NCBI RefSeq assembly: GCF_002286815.1
Contig: NZ_MUNM01000049.1
Coordinates: forward strand, 1 to 56,517
Reading direction: 5' to 3'
Origin: Pseudomonas sp. PICF141
GTDB taxonomy: Bacteria > Pseudomonadota > Gammaproteobacteria > Pseudomonadales > Pseudomonadaceae
DNA length: 56,517 bases
Below the pieces are notes generated by a model, which was given only the letters and a program-made list of their open reading frames with translations, did no database searches and was not told the DNA's origin. The position numbers and the translations under genes were made by a program. Positions 25,098 through 33,870 of the stretch are shown here, one piece after another. Position 1 is the stretch's first letter. Every line of letters begins with the position of its first letter.

Positions 25098-26126
25098 ATG
25101 AGTCAGAATCTCATCGCACAGCGCTGCGCCAGCCTTTTCGACAGTGCGTCGCTGTTCACCCCGGAAAACCAGTTGTTCCTGCTTAATGATCTGGACGGCA
25201 TCCGCGAAGGCGTCAGCGGCGTCTTCAAAAAACACGAATTGCGCTGCATCGACAGCACCGAACGGGTCAGCGCACGGATGCACCACATCAACCGTGGACG
25301 ACTGTCCCTGAACCGATTGGAATACGGCGTCAACGTCTTTATCGACCCAGGTCGCCTCGAGGATTTTTTCCTGATTCAGGTACCGCTCAAGGGACAAGCA
25401 CGCATTCAATGCGCAGGACATGACTTCATTTCCACGCCGGAACGGGCCTCGCTGATCTCCCCTAATCTGCCGTTGTCGATGAGCTGGGAGGCTAACGCGC
25501 CACAATTGGCCTTGAGGATCGAACGCAGTGAAGTCGAATACCATTGCGTCCAGCATCTGGGACACAATTTGGACAGACCGTTGGAGTTCGATCCAGAACT
25601 CGACTTGACCACACCTGGAGGTCACTACTTTCTCCAGCTCATCAACATTCTGGCGGACGCAATCAAGCTGGATGACCATCCACTGCACCATTCGCTGGTA
25701 CTCAAGCAGTTTGAGTCAATGCTGATTAATGCTCTGGTTTACGGTCAGCCGAACAATCTTCGAGAACGCCTGGACTGCGCCAGCAAACCCAGAACGCCTT
25801 TACCCCACTTCGTCAAAAGAACCGAAGAGTTCATGCGCGCTCACGCCGACCAACCGCTGAGCATCGAGCAATTGGCCGAACATGCCGGTGTGAGCGTTCG
25901 CACGCTGTTCGCCGGCTTCCGCGACTTTTGCGATACCACACCCATGGCCTACTTGCGCAACTTACGGCTGGAACAAGTGCACCTTGAACTTTGCCGTCAG
26001 CAACAAGAAGGTTCGGTCACAGATATCGCCTTCAAATGGGGTTTTGCTCATCTGGGACGATTTGCTCAGGAATATAAAAGACGCTACGGCGAAGCCCCCT
26101 CAACCACGCTCAGATTCCGTAGCTGA
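25098..26126 (+). CDS. iifR: AraC/XylS-family regulator of the indole operon (IifR-like)
   Basis: This 342-residue regulator has an N-terminal AraC-binding-2 type sensing region (residues about 40-215) and a C-terminal double helix-turn-helix (about 240-340: LSIEQLAEHAGVSVRTLFAG and VTDIAFKWGFAHLGRFAQEY). It is divergent from the LRAT-iifABCD operon, and known iif clusters also carry an AraC-type regulator. It is therefore the likely activator, with indole or a metabolite as effector. The ATG at 25098 follows GAGGTG. The same domain layout as AntR at 13139 suggests related effectors. The sigma-54 site upstream suggests nitrogen or other global control of its expression. Confidence 0.82.
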   Translation: MSQNLIAQRCASLFDSASLFTPENQLFLLNDLDGIREGVSGVFKKHELRCIDSTERVSARMHHINRGRLSLNRLEYGVNVFIDPGRLEDFFLIQVPLKGQARIQCAGHDFISTPERASLISPNLPLSMSWEANAPQLALRIERSEVEYHCVQHLGHNLDRPLEFDPELDLTTPGGHYFLQLINILADAIKLDDHPLHHSLVLKQFESMLINALVYGQPNNLRERLDCASKPRTPLPHFVKRTEEFMRAHADQPLSIEQLAEHAGVSVRTLFAGFRDFCDTTPMAYLRNLRLEQVHLELCRQQQEGSVTDIAFKWGFAHLGRFAQEYKRRYGEAPSTTLRFRS

Positions 26127-26223
26127 AGCCAACCTTTGCATTCCCCGCAACACACAATTGTCATCATTTCATTTGAACGCGCGCCAATGGAAGGTGCATG
26201 CTAGAGAGCTCGCAATGAACTTA

Positions 26224-26240
26224 TATCATTCCGAATGATA
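26224..26240. promoter_or_regulatory. Palindrome upstream of mexE, LysR-type box
   Basis: TATCATT and AATGATA form a perfect 7-bp inverted repeat around CCG and contain a T-N11-A core. It lies about 83 bp before the mexE start. MexEF-OprN pumps are typically activated by the LysR-type MexT, so this is a candidate MexT site. No mexT gene is in the window. Confidence 0.45.
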
Positions 26241-26322
26241 GTTACCTTCGCTTCATTCGATTCGTGCCATACAACCCCGCCAAGCATCATCCGCCCATCT
26301 CAATACATTGGCGGATGCTCCC

Positions 26323-27576
26323 ATGGAACAATCACTCAAACATTTGCGCTTCCCCTTGGCCTTGTTGGCCGTGCTGGTGATGAGCGCTTGCGGCAAGACT
26401 CCGGACGCTGCCGCCACCCTGCCAGCAGCCAAAGTCAGCGTGGCCAAGGTGCTGGAGCAACCGGTCAACGAGTGGGACGAATTCACCGGGCGCCTTGAAG
26501 CGCCGGAAACGGTAGAAATTCGTCCACGGGTTTCCGGCCAGATCGATGACGTGGCCTTCACCGAAGGCGCGCTGGTCAAGAAAGGCGATCTGTTGTTCCA
26601 GATCGATCCCCGCCCTTTCCAGGCTGAGGTCCGCCGCCTCGAAGCGCTGGTTTCGCAAGCTCGCGCTACCGCCACCCGCAGCGAAAACGAAGCCCAGCGC
26701 GGCGAACGTCTGCGTACCAGCAACGCGATTTCCGCCGAGCTCGCCGATTCGCGCACCAGCGCGGCTCAAGAAGCCCGCGCCGCCGTCGGTGCACTCCAGG
26801 CCCAACTGGACCTGGCCAAACTGAACCTGAGCTTCACCCGTGTCACTGCGCCTATCAGCGGCCGTGTCAGCCGTGCGGAAATCACCGCCGGCAACCTGGT
26901 GACCGCCGACACCACCGCGCTGACCAGCGTAGTCTCCACCGACAAGGTCTACGCCTACTTCGACGCCGATGAGCGTGTCTTCCTCAAATACACCCAGCTC
27001 GCCCGCCAGGGCCAACGCGGCGCGACCACGCCGGTTTACCTGGGCCTGTCCAATGAAGACGGCAACCCGCACCAGGGCCAGATGAACTTCATCGACAACC
27101 AGGTCAACCCGAAGACCGGCACCATCCGCGGTCGTGCGGTGTTCGACAACACTGACGGCCAATACACCCCCGGTTTGTATGCCCGCCTGAAACTGGTGGG
27201 CAGCGGCACCTACTCCGCCGTGTTGATCAACGACGAAGCGGTCGGTACCGATCTGGGTAAAAAATTCGTGCTGGTGATGGATGCCGACAACAAAACGGCT
27301 TACCGCCCCGTCGAACTGGGTCCGAAGATCGAAGGTCTGCGCATCGTGCGCAGTGGCCTGAACAAAGACGACACCATCATCGTCAAGGGCTTGCAACGGG
27401 TTCGCCCTGGTTCACCGGTCACCCCTGAAGTGATCCCGATGGCCAGCCAGGAAACCCTCGCGGCTCTGGCTCAACAACGACAAGCGCTGGAAGCCAGCAA
27501 CCTGCCCCAAGTCGCACCTGCCAAGGTCGCGCCGGGGACGGTTGTGAAAGTGGCTGCTGCGACTCCACGCGGTTAA
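26323..27576 (+). CDS. mexE: MexE-type RND adaptor lipoprotein
   Basis: This 417-residue periplasmic adaptor has a lipoprotein signal (LVMSAC, lipidated C23), the split lipoyl motif (VEIRPRVSGQIDDVAFTEG near residue 65 and RVTAPISGRVSRAEITAGNL near 175), a short coiled-coil hairpin and a beta-barrel domain. Length and sequence match MexE, which together with MexF and OprN exports chloramphenicol, quinolones, trimethoprim and, in P. aeruginosa, kynurenine and quinolone precursors. The ATG at 26323 was chosen because the lipoprotein signal begins there. The gene is 12 bp from mexF and clearly in one operon with it. Confidence 0.9.
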   Translation: MEQSLKHLRFPLALLAVLVMSACGKTPDAAATLPAAKVSVAKVLEQPVNEWDEFTGRLEAPETVEIRPRVSGQIDDVAFTEGALVKKGDLLFQIDPRPFQAEVRRLEALVSQARATATRSENEAQRGERLRTSNAISAELADSRTSAAQEARAAVGALQAQLDLAKLNLSFTRVTAPISGRVSRAEITAGNLVTADTTALTSVVSTDKVYAYFDADERVFLKYTQLARQGQRGATTPVYLGLSNEDGNPHQGQMNFIDNQVNPKTGTIRGRAVFDNTDGQYTPGLYARLKLVGSGTYSAVLINDEAVGTDLGKKFVLVMDADNKTAYRPVELGPKIEGLRIVRSGLNKDDTIIVKGLQRVRPGSPVTPEVIPMASQETLAALAQQRQALEASNLPQVAPAKVAPGTVVKVAAATPRG

Positions 27577-27588
27577 GGGATCTCTACG

Positions 27589-30500
27589 ATGAATTTTTCC
27601 CAATTCTTCATTTCACGGCCGATCTTCGCAGCGGTATTGTCGCTGCTGATCCTGATCGCCGGCGCGATCTCGCTGTTCCAGTTGCCGATCAGCGAATACC
27701 CCGAAGTCGTGCCGCCGACCGTTGTGGTCCGCGCCAACTTCCCGGGCGCCAACCCTAAAGTCATCGGTGAAACCGTGGCCGCTCCGTTGGAGCAAGCCAT
27801 CACCGGCGTCGAGAACATGCTGTACATGTCCTCGCAGTCCACCGCTGACGGCAAGATCACCCTGACCATCACCTTCGCCCTGGGCACCGACCTGGACAAC
27901 GCGCAGGTACAGGTTCAGAACCGCGTGACCCGGACCGAGCCAAAGCTTCCCGAGGAAGTGACGCGCATCGGTATCACCGTCGACAAGGCGTCGCCCGACC
28001 TGACCATGGTTGTGCACTTGACCTCGCCGGACAAACGCTACGACATGCTCTACCTGTCCAACTACGCCTTGCTCAATATCAAGGATGAGTTGGCGCGCTT
28101 GGGCGGTGTCGGTGATGTGCAGCTGTTCGGGATGGGCGATTACTCGCTGCGGGTATGGCTCGATCCGAACAAGACCGCTTCGCGCAACCTGACCGCCACC
28201 GATGTGGTCACCGCGATTCGTGAACAGAACCGTCAAGTGGCGGCCGGTGCCCTGGGCGCTCCGCCTGCGCCGAATGCCACGGCGTTCCAGCTGTCGGTGA
28301 ACACCCAAGGTCGTCTGGTTTCCGAGGAAGAGTTCGAGAACATCATTATTCGCTCCGGTGAGAATGGTGAAATCACTCGCCTGAAAGACATCGCTCGCGT
28401 CGAACTCGGCTCCAGCCAATACGCCCTGCGCTCCTTGCTGAACAACCAGCCGGCGGTGGCGATCCCGATCTTCCAGCGCCCTGGCTCCAACGCGATCCAG
28501 ATCTCCAACGACGTTCGGGAGAAAATGGCCGAGCTGAAGAAGAACTTCCCGCAAGGCATGGACTTCAGCATCGTCTATGACCCGACGATCTTCGTGCGCG
28601 GTTCCATCGAGGCGGTGGTTCACACCCTCTTCGAAGCGCTGATCCTCGTGGTACTCGTGGTAATCCTGTTCCTGCAAACCTGGCGTGCGTCGATCATCCC
28701 GTTGGTGGCAGTGCCGGTTTCGCTGATCGGTACGTTTGCCGTGATGCACCTGTTCGGTTTCTCGTTGAACGCCCTGTCGCTGTTCGGGCTGGTACTGGCC
28801 ATCGGTATCGTGGTCGACGATGCGATTGTGGTGGTGGAGAACGTCGAGCGAAACATCGGGCTCGGCCTGACCCCTGTCGAAGCCACCAAACGGGCGATGC
28901 GTGAAGTGACCGGTCCGATCATTGCGACGGCGCTGGTGCTGTGTGCGGTGTTTGTCCCGGCCGCGTTCATTTCCGGCCTGACCGGGCAGTTCTACAAACA
29001 GTTTGCCTTGACCATCGCCATTTCTACCGTGATCTCGGCCTTCAACTCGCTGACCTTGTCGCCGGCGCTGGCCGCTGTGTTGCTCAAGGGCCATGACGCG
29101 CCGAAAGACCGTTTCTCCAAGGTTCTGGACAAGCTCTTCGGTGGCTGGTTGTTCCGTCCGTTCAACCGCTTTTTCGACAAGGCCAGCCATGGTTATGTCG
29201 GCACCGTGGGCCGGGTTATCCGCAGCAGCGGTATCGCCCTGCTGGTGTACGCCGGCCTGATGGTGTTGACGTTCTTCGGGTTCTCCAACACGCCGACCGG
29301 TTTCGTCCCCGGCCAGGACAAGCAATACCTGGTGGCCTTCGCGCAACTGCCGGATGCCGCGAGCCTGGACCGTACCGAAGAGGTGATCAAGCGCATGTCC
29401 GACCTGGCGCTGAAACAGCCTGGCGTGGAAAGCGCCGTGGCCTTCCCGGGCCTGTCGATCAACGGTTTCACCAACAGCCCGAACGCCGGCATCGTGTTCG
29501 TCACTCTGAAGCCGTTCGACGAGCGCAAGGATCCGAGCATGTCCGCCGGGGCGATTGCCGGTGCATTGAACGGCCAGTACGCCGGGATTCAGGAAGCCTA
29601 CATGGCGATCTTCCCGCCGCCGCCGGTACAAGGCCTGGGCACCATTGGCGGTTTCCGCCTGCAGATCGAAGACCGGGGCAACCTGGGCTATGACGAGCTG
29701 TACAAAGAAACCATGAACATCATCACCAAAAGCCACAGCGTGCCGGAACTCGCAGGCCTGTTCACCAGCTACACCGTGAACGTGCCGCAGGTCGATGCCG
29801 CCATCGACCGGGAAAAAGCCAAGACCCACGGCGTGGCCGTCAGCGACATCTTCGACACCCTGCAGATCTACCTGGGTTCGCTGTATGCCAACGACTTCAA
29901 CCGCTTCGGTCGTACCTATCAGGTCAACGTTCAGGCCGAGCAACAGTTCCGCCTTGAATCGAACCAGATCGGTCAGTTGAAAGTGCGTAACAACCGCGGC
30001 GAGATGATTCCGCTGGCGACGTTCATCAAGGTCAGCGACACCTCGGGGCCAGACCGTGTAATGCACTACAACGGCTTCATCACCGCGGAAATCAACGGTG
30101 CGGCAGCCCCCGGCTACAGCTCCGGCCAAGCCGAGAAAGCCATCGAAAAACTGCTCAAGGACGAATTGCCCAACGGCATGACTTACGAGTGGACCGACCT
30201 GACCTACCAGCAGATTCTGTCCGGCAACACCGCGCTGTTCGTGTTCCCGCTCTGCGTACTGCTGGCGTTCCTGGTACTCGCGGCTCAATACGAAAGCTGG
30301 AGCCTGCCACTGGCGGTGATCCTGATCGTACCGATGACCCTGCTGTCGGCCATTACCGGTGTGATTGCCTCGGGTGGCGACAACAACATCTTCACCCAGA
30401 TCGGCTTGATCGTACTGGTGGGACTTGCCTGCAAGAACGCGATTCTGATCGTCGAGTTTGCCAAGGATAAACAGGAAGAAGGCCTCGGCCCGCTGGCAGC

Positions 30501-30780
30501 GGTACTGGAAGCTTGCCGTCTGCGTCTGCGGCCGATCCTGATGACCTCCTTCGCGTTCATCATGGGTGTGGTGCCTTTGGTCTTCTCCAGCGGTGCCGGT
30601 GCTGAAATGCGTCATGCCATGGGCGTGGCGGTGTTCTCCGGGATGCTTGGGGTGACCTTCTTCGGTCTGTTGCTGACGCCGGTGTTCTACGTACTGATTC
30701 GCAACTTTGTGGAGCGCGGTGAAGCGCGCAAAGCCGCCAAAGCGCTGAAATTGGAAAAGCCACTGGAGGCGCAACCATGA
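27589..30780 (+). CDS. mexF: MexF-type RND efflux permease
   Basis: This 1063-residue inner-membrane pump has the length of MexF (1062 in P. aeruginosa). The first helix (FFISRPIFAAVLSLLILIAG), the porter-domain strand PTVVVRANFPGANPKVI and the proton-relay aspartates in IGIVVDDAIVVVENVERN of helix 4 are all present. A second set of helices from about residue 870 carries GLIVLVGLACKNAILIVEFAKD. The coding sequence overlaps oprN by 4 bp. It shares little with the other RND permease in this window and belongs to a different branch. Confidence 0.95.
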   Translation: MNFSQFFISRPIFAAVLSLLILIAGAISLFQLPISEYPEVVPPTVVVRANFPGANPKVIGETVAAPLEQAITGVENMLYMSSQSTADGKITLTITFALGTDLDNAQVQVQNRVTRTEPKLPEEVTRIGITVDKASPDLTMVVHLTSPDKRYDMLYLSNYALLNIKDELARLGGVGDVQLFGMGDYSLRVWLDPNKTASRNLTATDVVTAIREQNRQVAAGALGAPPAPNATAFQLSVNTQGRLVSEEEFENIIIRSGENGEITRLKDIARVELGSSQYALRSLLNNQPAVAIPIFQRPGSNAIQISNDVREKMAELKKNFPQGMDFSIVYDPTIFVRGSIEAVVHTLFEALILVVLVVILFLQTWRASIIPLVAVPVSLIGTFAVMHLFGFSLNALSLFGLVLAIGIVVDDAIVVVENVERNIGLGLTPVEATKRAMREVTGPIIATALVLCAVFVPAAFISGLTGQFYKQFALTIAISTVISAFNSLTLSPALAAVLLKGHDAPKDRFSKVLDKLFGGWLFRPFNRFFDKASHGYVGTVGRVIRSSGIALLVYAGLMVLTFFGFSNTPTGFVPGQDKQYLVAFAQLPDAASLDRTEEVIKRMSDLALKQPGVESAVAFPGLSINGFTNSPNAGIVFVTLKPFDERKDPSMSAGAIAGALNGQYAGIQEAYMAIFPPPPVQGLGTIGGFRLQIEDRGNLGYDELYKETMNIITKSHSVPELAGLFTSYTVNVPQVDAAIDREKAKTHGVAVSDIFDTLQIYLGSLYANDFNRFGRTYQVNVQAEQQFRLESNQIGQLKVRNNRGEMIPLATFIKVSDTSGPDRVMHYNGFITAEINGAAAPGYSSGQAEKAIEKLLKDELPNGMTYEWTDLTYQQILSGNTALFVFPLCVLLAFLVLAAQYESWSLPLAVILIVPMTLLSAITGVIASGGDNNIFTQIGLIVLVGLACKNAILIVEFAKDKQEEGLGPLAAVLEACRLRLRPILMTSFAFIMGVVPLVFSSGAGAEMRHAMGVAVFSGMLGVTFFGLLLTPVFYVLIRNFVERGEARKAAKALKLEKPLEAQP

Positions 30781-32198
30781 GCCTGAAAGCCTTCCTGCCG
30801 AGTCTTCTGGTACTGGCCTTGAGTGCCTGCGCCGTCGGCCCGGACTACAAAACCCCAACCACGGAGGCGGCCAACATCATGGCCGCCACCGATGGCAGCG
30901 CCGGTCAGAAGAACTTCGACCGCGCTCGTTTCGAAGGTATCTGGTGGCAACAGTTCGACGATCCGACCCTCAACCAGTTGGTGACGCAATCATTGCAAGG
31001 CAACCGTGATCTGCGCGTGGCCTTCGCTCGCTGGAAAGCGGCCCGGGCAATTCGCGATGACGCCAGCAATGATGCCATGCCGACCATCACCAGCCGCGCG
31101 AGCAGTGATCTGGCCAAAGGACAGATTCCCGGCCAGACCACCGACCGGGTCAGCAGTGAACGCTATGACCTGGGCCTGGACATGGCCTGGGAACTGGATT
31201 TGTTCGGTCGCATCCAGCGCAACCTGGAATCCAGCGACGCAGAACAGCAGGCGGCCGAAGCCGATCTTTACCAACTGCAAGTCACCATGATTGCCGAACT
31301 GGTGGACGCTTATGGCCAACTGCGCGGCGCACAGCTGCGGGAAAAGATCGCCCTGGCCAACCTGAACAACCAGCAGGAATCGCGCAAGATCACCGAAAAC
31401 CTGCGTGATGCCGGTGTCGGCGATCAGCTGGACGTGGTTCGCGCCGATGCGCGCCTGGCCTCTGTCGAAGCCAGCGTGCCGCAATTGCAGGCCGAACAGG
31501 TGCGTCAGCGCAACCGCATCGCCACCCTGCTGGGCGAGCGTCCGGACAAGCTGAGCATCGACCTGAGTCCAAAAGACTTGCCGGCCATCGCCAAGGCCCT
31601 GCCAATCGGTGATCCGGGCGAGCTGCTGCAACGGCGTCCGGACATCCGCAGCGCCGAACGCCAACTGGCGGCCGCCACCGCGCGCATTGGCGTGGCCAAG
31701 GCTGATTTGTTCCCTCGGGTCAGCCTCAGCGGCTTCCTCGGTTTCACCGCCGGGCGCGGATCGCAGATCGGCTCCTCGGCGGCCAACGCCTGGGCACTGG
31801 GCCCAAGCATTACCTGGGCGGCCTTCGACCTGGGCAGCGTGCGCGCCCGTTTGCGCGGTGCCGATGCTGAAGCCGAAGGCGCCCTGGCGACCTACGAGCA
31901 GCAAGTATTGCTGGCGCTGGAAGAATCGGAAAACGCCTTCAGCGATTACGGCAAACGCCAGCAGCGCCTGATCTCGCTGATTCGTCAAAGCGAATCCAGC
32001 CGCGCCGCTGCCGATCTCGCCGAGATTCGTTACCGCGAAGGCACCGTCGACTTCCTCGTGTTGCTCGATGCCCAGCGTGAGCGCCTCGCGGCGGAAGATA
32101 CCCAGGCCCAGGCCGAAGTCGATTTGTATCGCGGCATTGTCGCAATCTACAAAGCCCTTGGCGGCGGCTGGCAACCAGAGACGATCGCCAGCAAGTAA
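30777..32198 (+). CDS. oprN: OprN-type outer-membrane channel lipoprotein
   Basis: This 473-residue TolC-like channel completes the MexEF-OprN system. The lipobox ALSAC places the lipidated cysteine at C18, followed by AVGPDYKTP. The duplicated helical-barrel design is marked by LLQRRPDIRSAERQLAAATARIG near residue 283. Its length equals that of OprN (472). ATG overlaps the mexF stop (ATGA), so translation is coupled. A strong terminator follows. Confidence 0.93.
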   Translation: MSLKAFLPSLLVLALSACAVGPDYKTPTTEAANIMAATDGSAGQKNFDRARFEGIWWQQFDDPTLNQLVTQSLQGNRDLRVAFARWKAARAIRDDASNDAMPTITSRASSDLAKGQIPGQTTDRVSSERYDLGLDMAWELDLFGRIQRNLESSDAEQQAAEADLYQLQVTMIAELVDAYGQLRGAQLREKIALANLNNQQESRKITENLRDAGVGDQLDVVRADARLASVEASVPQLQAEQVRQRNRIATLLGERPDKLSIDLSPKDLPAIAKALPIGDPGELLQRRPDIRSAERQLAAATARIGVAKADLFPRVSLSGFLGFTAGRGSQIGSSAANAWALGPSITWAAFDLGSVRARLRGADAEAEGALATYEQQVLLALEESENAFSDYGKRQQRLISLIRQSESSRAAADLAEIRYREGTVDFLVLLDAQRERLAAEDTQAQAEVDLYRGIVAIYKALGGGWQPETIASK

Positions 32199-32243
32199 CG
32201 TTTCAACGAGCTCCTTTGGTTGGCGCAACCAACCAATTCTTTT

Positions 32244-32280
32244 GCCCCGCGCCCTCATTCGGTCGCGGGGCTTTTTTTTT
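32244..32280 (+). terminator. Rho-independent terminator of mexEF-oprN
   Basis: The stem GCCCCGC (32244-32250) / GCGGGGC (32265-32271) is followed by nine T residues. It lies 46 bp after the oprN stop. Confidence 0.92.
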
Positions 32281-32315
32281 GTCGGTGCAGGTACCGACGT
32301 CCTCAAAACCTCTGC

Positions 32316-32398
32316 GGGAGCGGGCTTGCCCGCGATAGCGGTCTGTCTGGCACATGGATGTTGGATGTACCGACGCAATCGCGGGCAAGCCCGCTCCC
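32316..32398. repeat. REP inverted pair
   Basis: Arms 32316-32336 and 32378-32398 are perfectly complementary over 21 bases and carry GGGAGCGGGCTTGCCCGCGA, the usual REP of fluorescent pseudomonads. With the terminator, it fills most of the 338-base gap between oprN and the TPR gene; nothing else was seen there. Confidence 0.9.
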
Positions 32399-32536
32399 AC
32401 AGGGATTGCGGGGGATCGTGATTGGACAGTGTCCCTACCAGACTCGAATCGCGAAAAACACACGCCTGGTTTGACTCACAGCCCGGCCTGACCGAAGCTG
32501 ATAGCTTTGCAAAAACCTGCCACCCCGGATTCCTGC

Positions 32537-33592
32537 ATGCCTCAGTCCCGCCGCTACTTGCTCATCAGCGTTTGCGTATTGTTTGCCCTCGCCCTCGCCT
32601 GGTTTTTCCTGCGCAGCACGACGCCTGTGGTGCCAGCGGCGATCAAGCACGGCTACAGCGAAGCGCTGGCCCAGGCTCGTGCAGGTCAACCGGGGGCGGC
32701 GCGGGTGCTTTATCAGCAATTGGGTCGCCCTGACCTGTCGCCCAAGCGTCGTGTCTGGCTGCATGCCGAACTGCCTAACTACCCAAGCCCGCAAGCCCTG
32801 AAGCTGGCCGATGCGGACCTGCAACACCCCTCGGCCGAGGTGCGCATTGCTGCGATCAAAAGCATCAGCGGGCTAGTGTCCAGCGGGCAGCGCAGTTTAC
32901 TGCTGGGGCCTTTGCTCGATGACAGCGATCCCAGCGTCCGGTTTGCCGCAGTCAATGCCTTATTGGGTCTGACCCCGGATGAATTGGGGTTGTACTTCGC
33001 CCCCCTCGAGCAAGCCATCGATGCCTGGGAGCAGCGCCTCAAGCTTCAACCGGAAAGCGCCGAAACCCAATACCAACTGGCGCGCCTGCACTTGCACAAT
33101 GCCGAGTTGAAGGACGCGCAGCAGGCCTTGGAGCGCACGTTGCAACTGGCGCCCGGCAACCTGCCAGCACTGGTGATGCAGATCGAAGTGCTGGATAAAC
33201 AGGGCCAAAGCGATGCCGCCAGGCAATTGTTGGCAAAACAGTTAAAAGCCCAACCTGACTCGGCCTACCTGCAACATGCGCTGGGACTCTGGTTGCTGCA
33301 TCACGGGCAAAGTGAGTTCGCCCTGCTCGGGCTGTCCAAAGCCGTGGAGCTTGAACCGGACAACAAGGAATATCGCTACGACCTGGCCACCACGCTGCAT
33401 GCTGAACAAGAGCTGGAAGCGGCGCAGAATCAGCTGCAGGAAATCGTCCAGCGCCATCCGGCCGATCGCAAAGCGCGGGTGCTGCTGATCAATTATTGGA
33501 AGGAAAGCGGTCAGTTGCAGAACGTGCAGATTCTGTTGGCACAGCTGGAACAGCTAAACCCGGACGATCCGGCGTTGCAGCAAGGGCTTTAA
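32537..33592 (+). CDS. Membrane-anchored TPR protein of unknown function
   Basis: This 351-residue protein has an N-terminal membrane segment (RRYLLISVCVLFALALAWFF, residues 5-24) acting as a signal anchor. A segment near 95-155 looks like HEAT-type repeats (VRIAAIKSISG, VRFAAVNALLG). Several TPR units follow from about residue 175 (ETQYQLARLHLHNAELKDAQ; AYLQHALGLWLLHHGQSEF; EYRYDLATTLHAEQELEAAQ). Such proteins are periplasmic or membrane-bound scaffolds. The ATG at 32537 was chosen because the membrane anchor follows it; the ribosome-binding site is weak and an earlier TTG at 32507 is possible. It is flanked by REP elements and has no evident operon partner, so no function can be assigned. 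Confidence 0.7.
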   Translation: MPQSRRYLLISVCVLFALALAWFFLRSTTPVVPAAIKHGYSEALAQARAGQPGAARVLYQQLGRPDLSPKRRVWLHAELPNYPSPQALKLADADLQHPSAEVRIAAIKSISGLVSSGQRSLLLGPLLDDSDPSVRFAAVNALLGLTPDELGLYFAPLEQAIDAWEQRLKLQPESAETQYQLARLHLHNAELKDAQQALERTLQLAPGNLPALVMQIEVLDKQGQSDAARQLLAKQLKAQPDSAYLQHALGLWLLHHGQSEFALLGLSKAVELEPDNKEYRYDLATTLHAEQELEAAQNQLQEIVQRHPADRKARVLLINYWKESGQLQNVQILLAQLEQLNPDDPALQQGL

Positions 33593-33628
33593 TCAAGATC
33601 GAAAGTTCGAGAATCAAGATCAAAAGAT

Positions 33629-33755
33629 CGCAGCCTTCGGCAGCTCCTACGCGCCTGTGGGCGCTGCCGAAGGCTGCGTTTGAGCACGTAGCACTCGTCA
33701 TCGATTGACCGACGGGCGCTGCGTCCCCGAACGCAGCCTTCGGCAGCTGCTACAA
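33629..33755. repeat. REP cluster
   Basis: CGCAGCCTTCGGCAGC at 33629-33644 is exactly complementary to 33663-33678. A third copy of the arm lies at 33735-33755. This REP class differs from the one at 32316-32398. Confidence 0.85.
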
Positions 33756-33870
33756 ATCAGAGCAGCAAAAGGTTGAACCGCCGCCTCGGCGAAGGGTCAA
33801 GTGATCAGGCAGTCCATTTAGGCACTTTCAGCCTGTTGCCTCGCTTCCCCTAGTCATGAGAGGGCATTTC

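Noticed and set aside
27613..30858. Very long minus-strand open frame opposite mexF
   Set aside because: Mirror of the mexF codon pattern, rich in histidine, arginine and glutamine; typical antisense artefact in high-GC DNA.
32316..32398. Palindromic repeats considered as a CRISPR array or insertion-sequence ends
   Set aside because: They are paired inverted REP sequences without regular spacers or a transposase gene.
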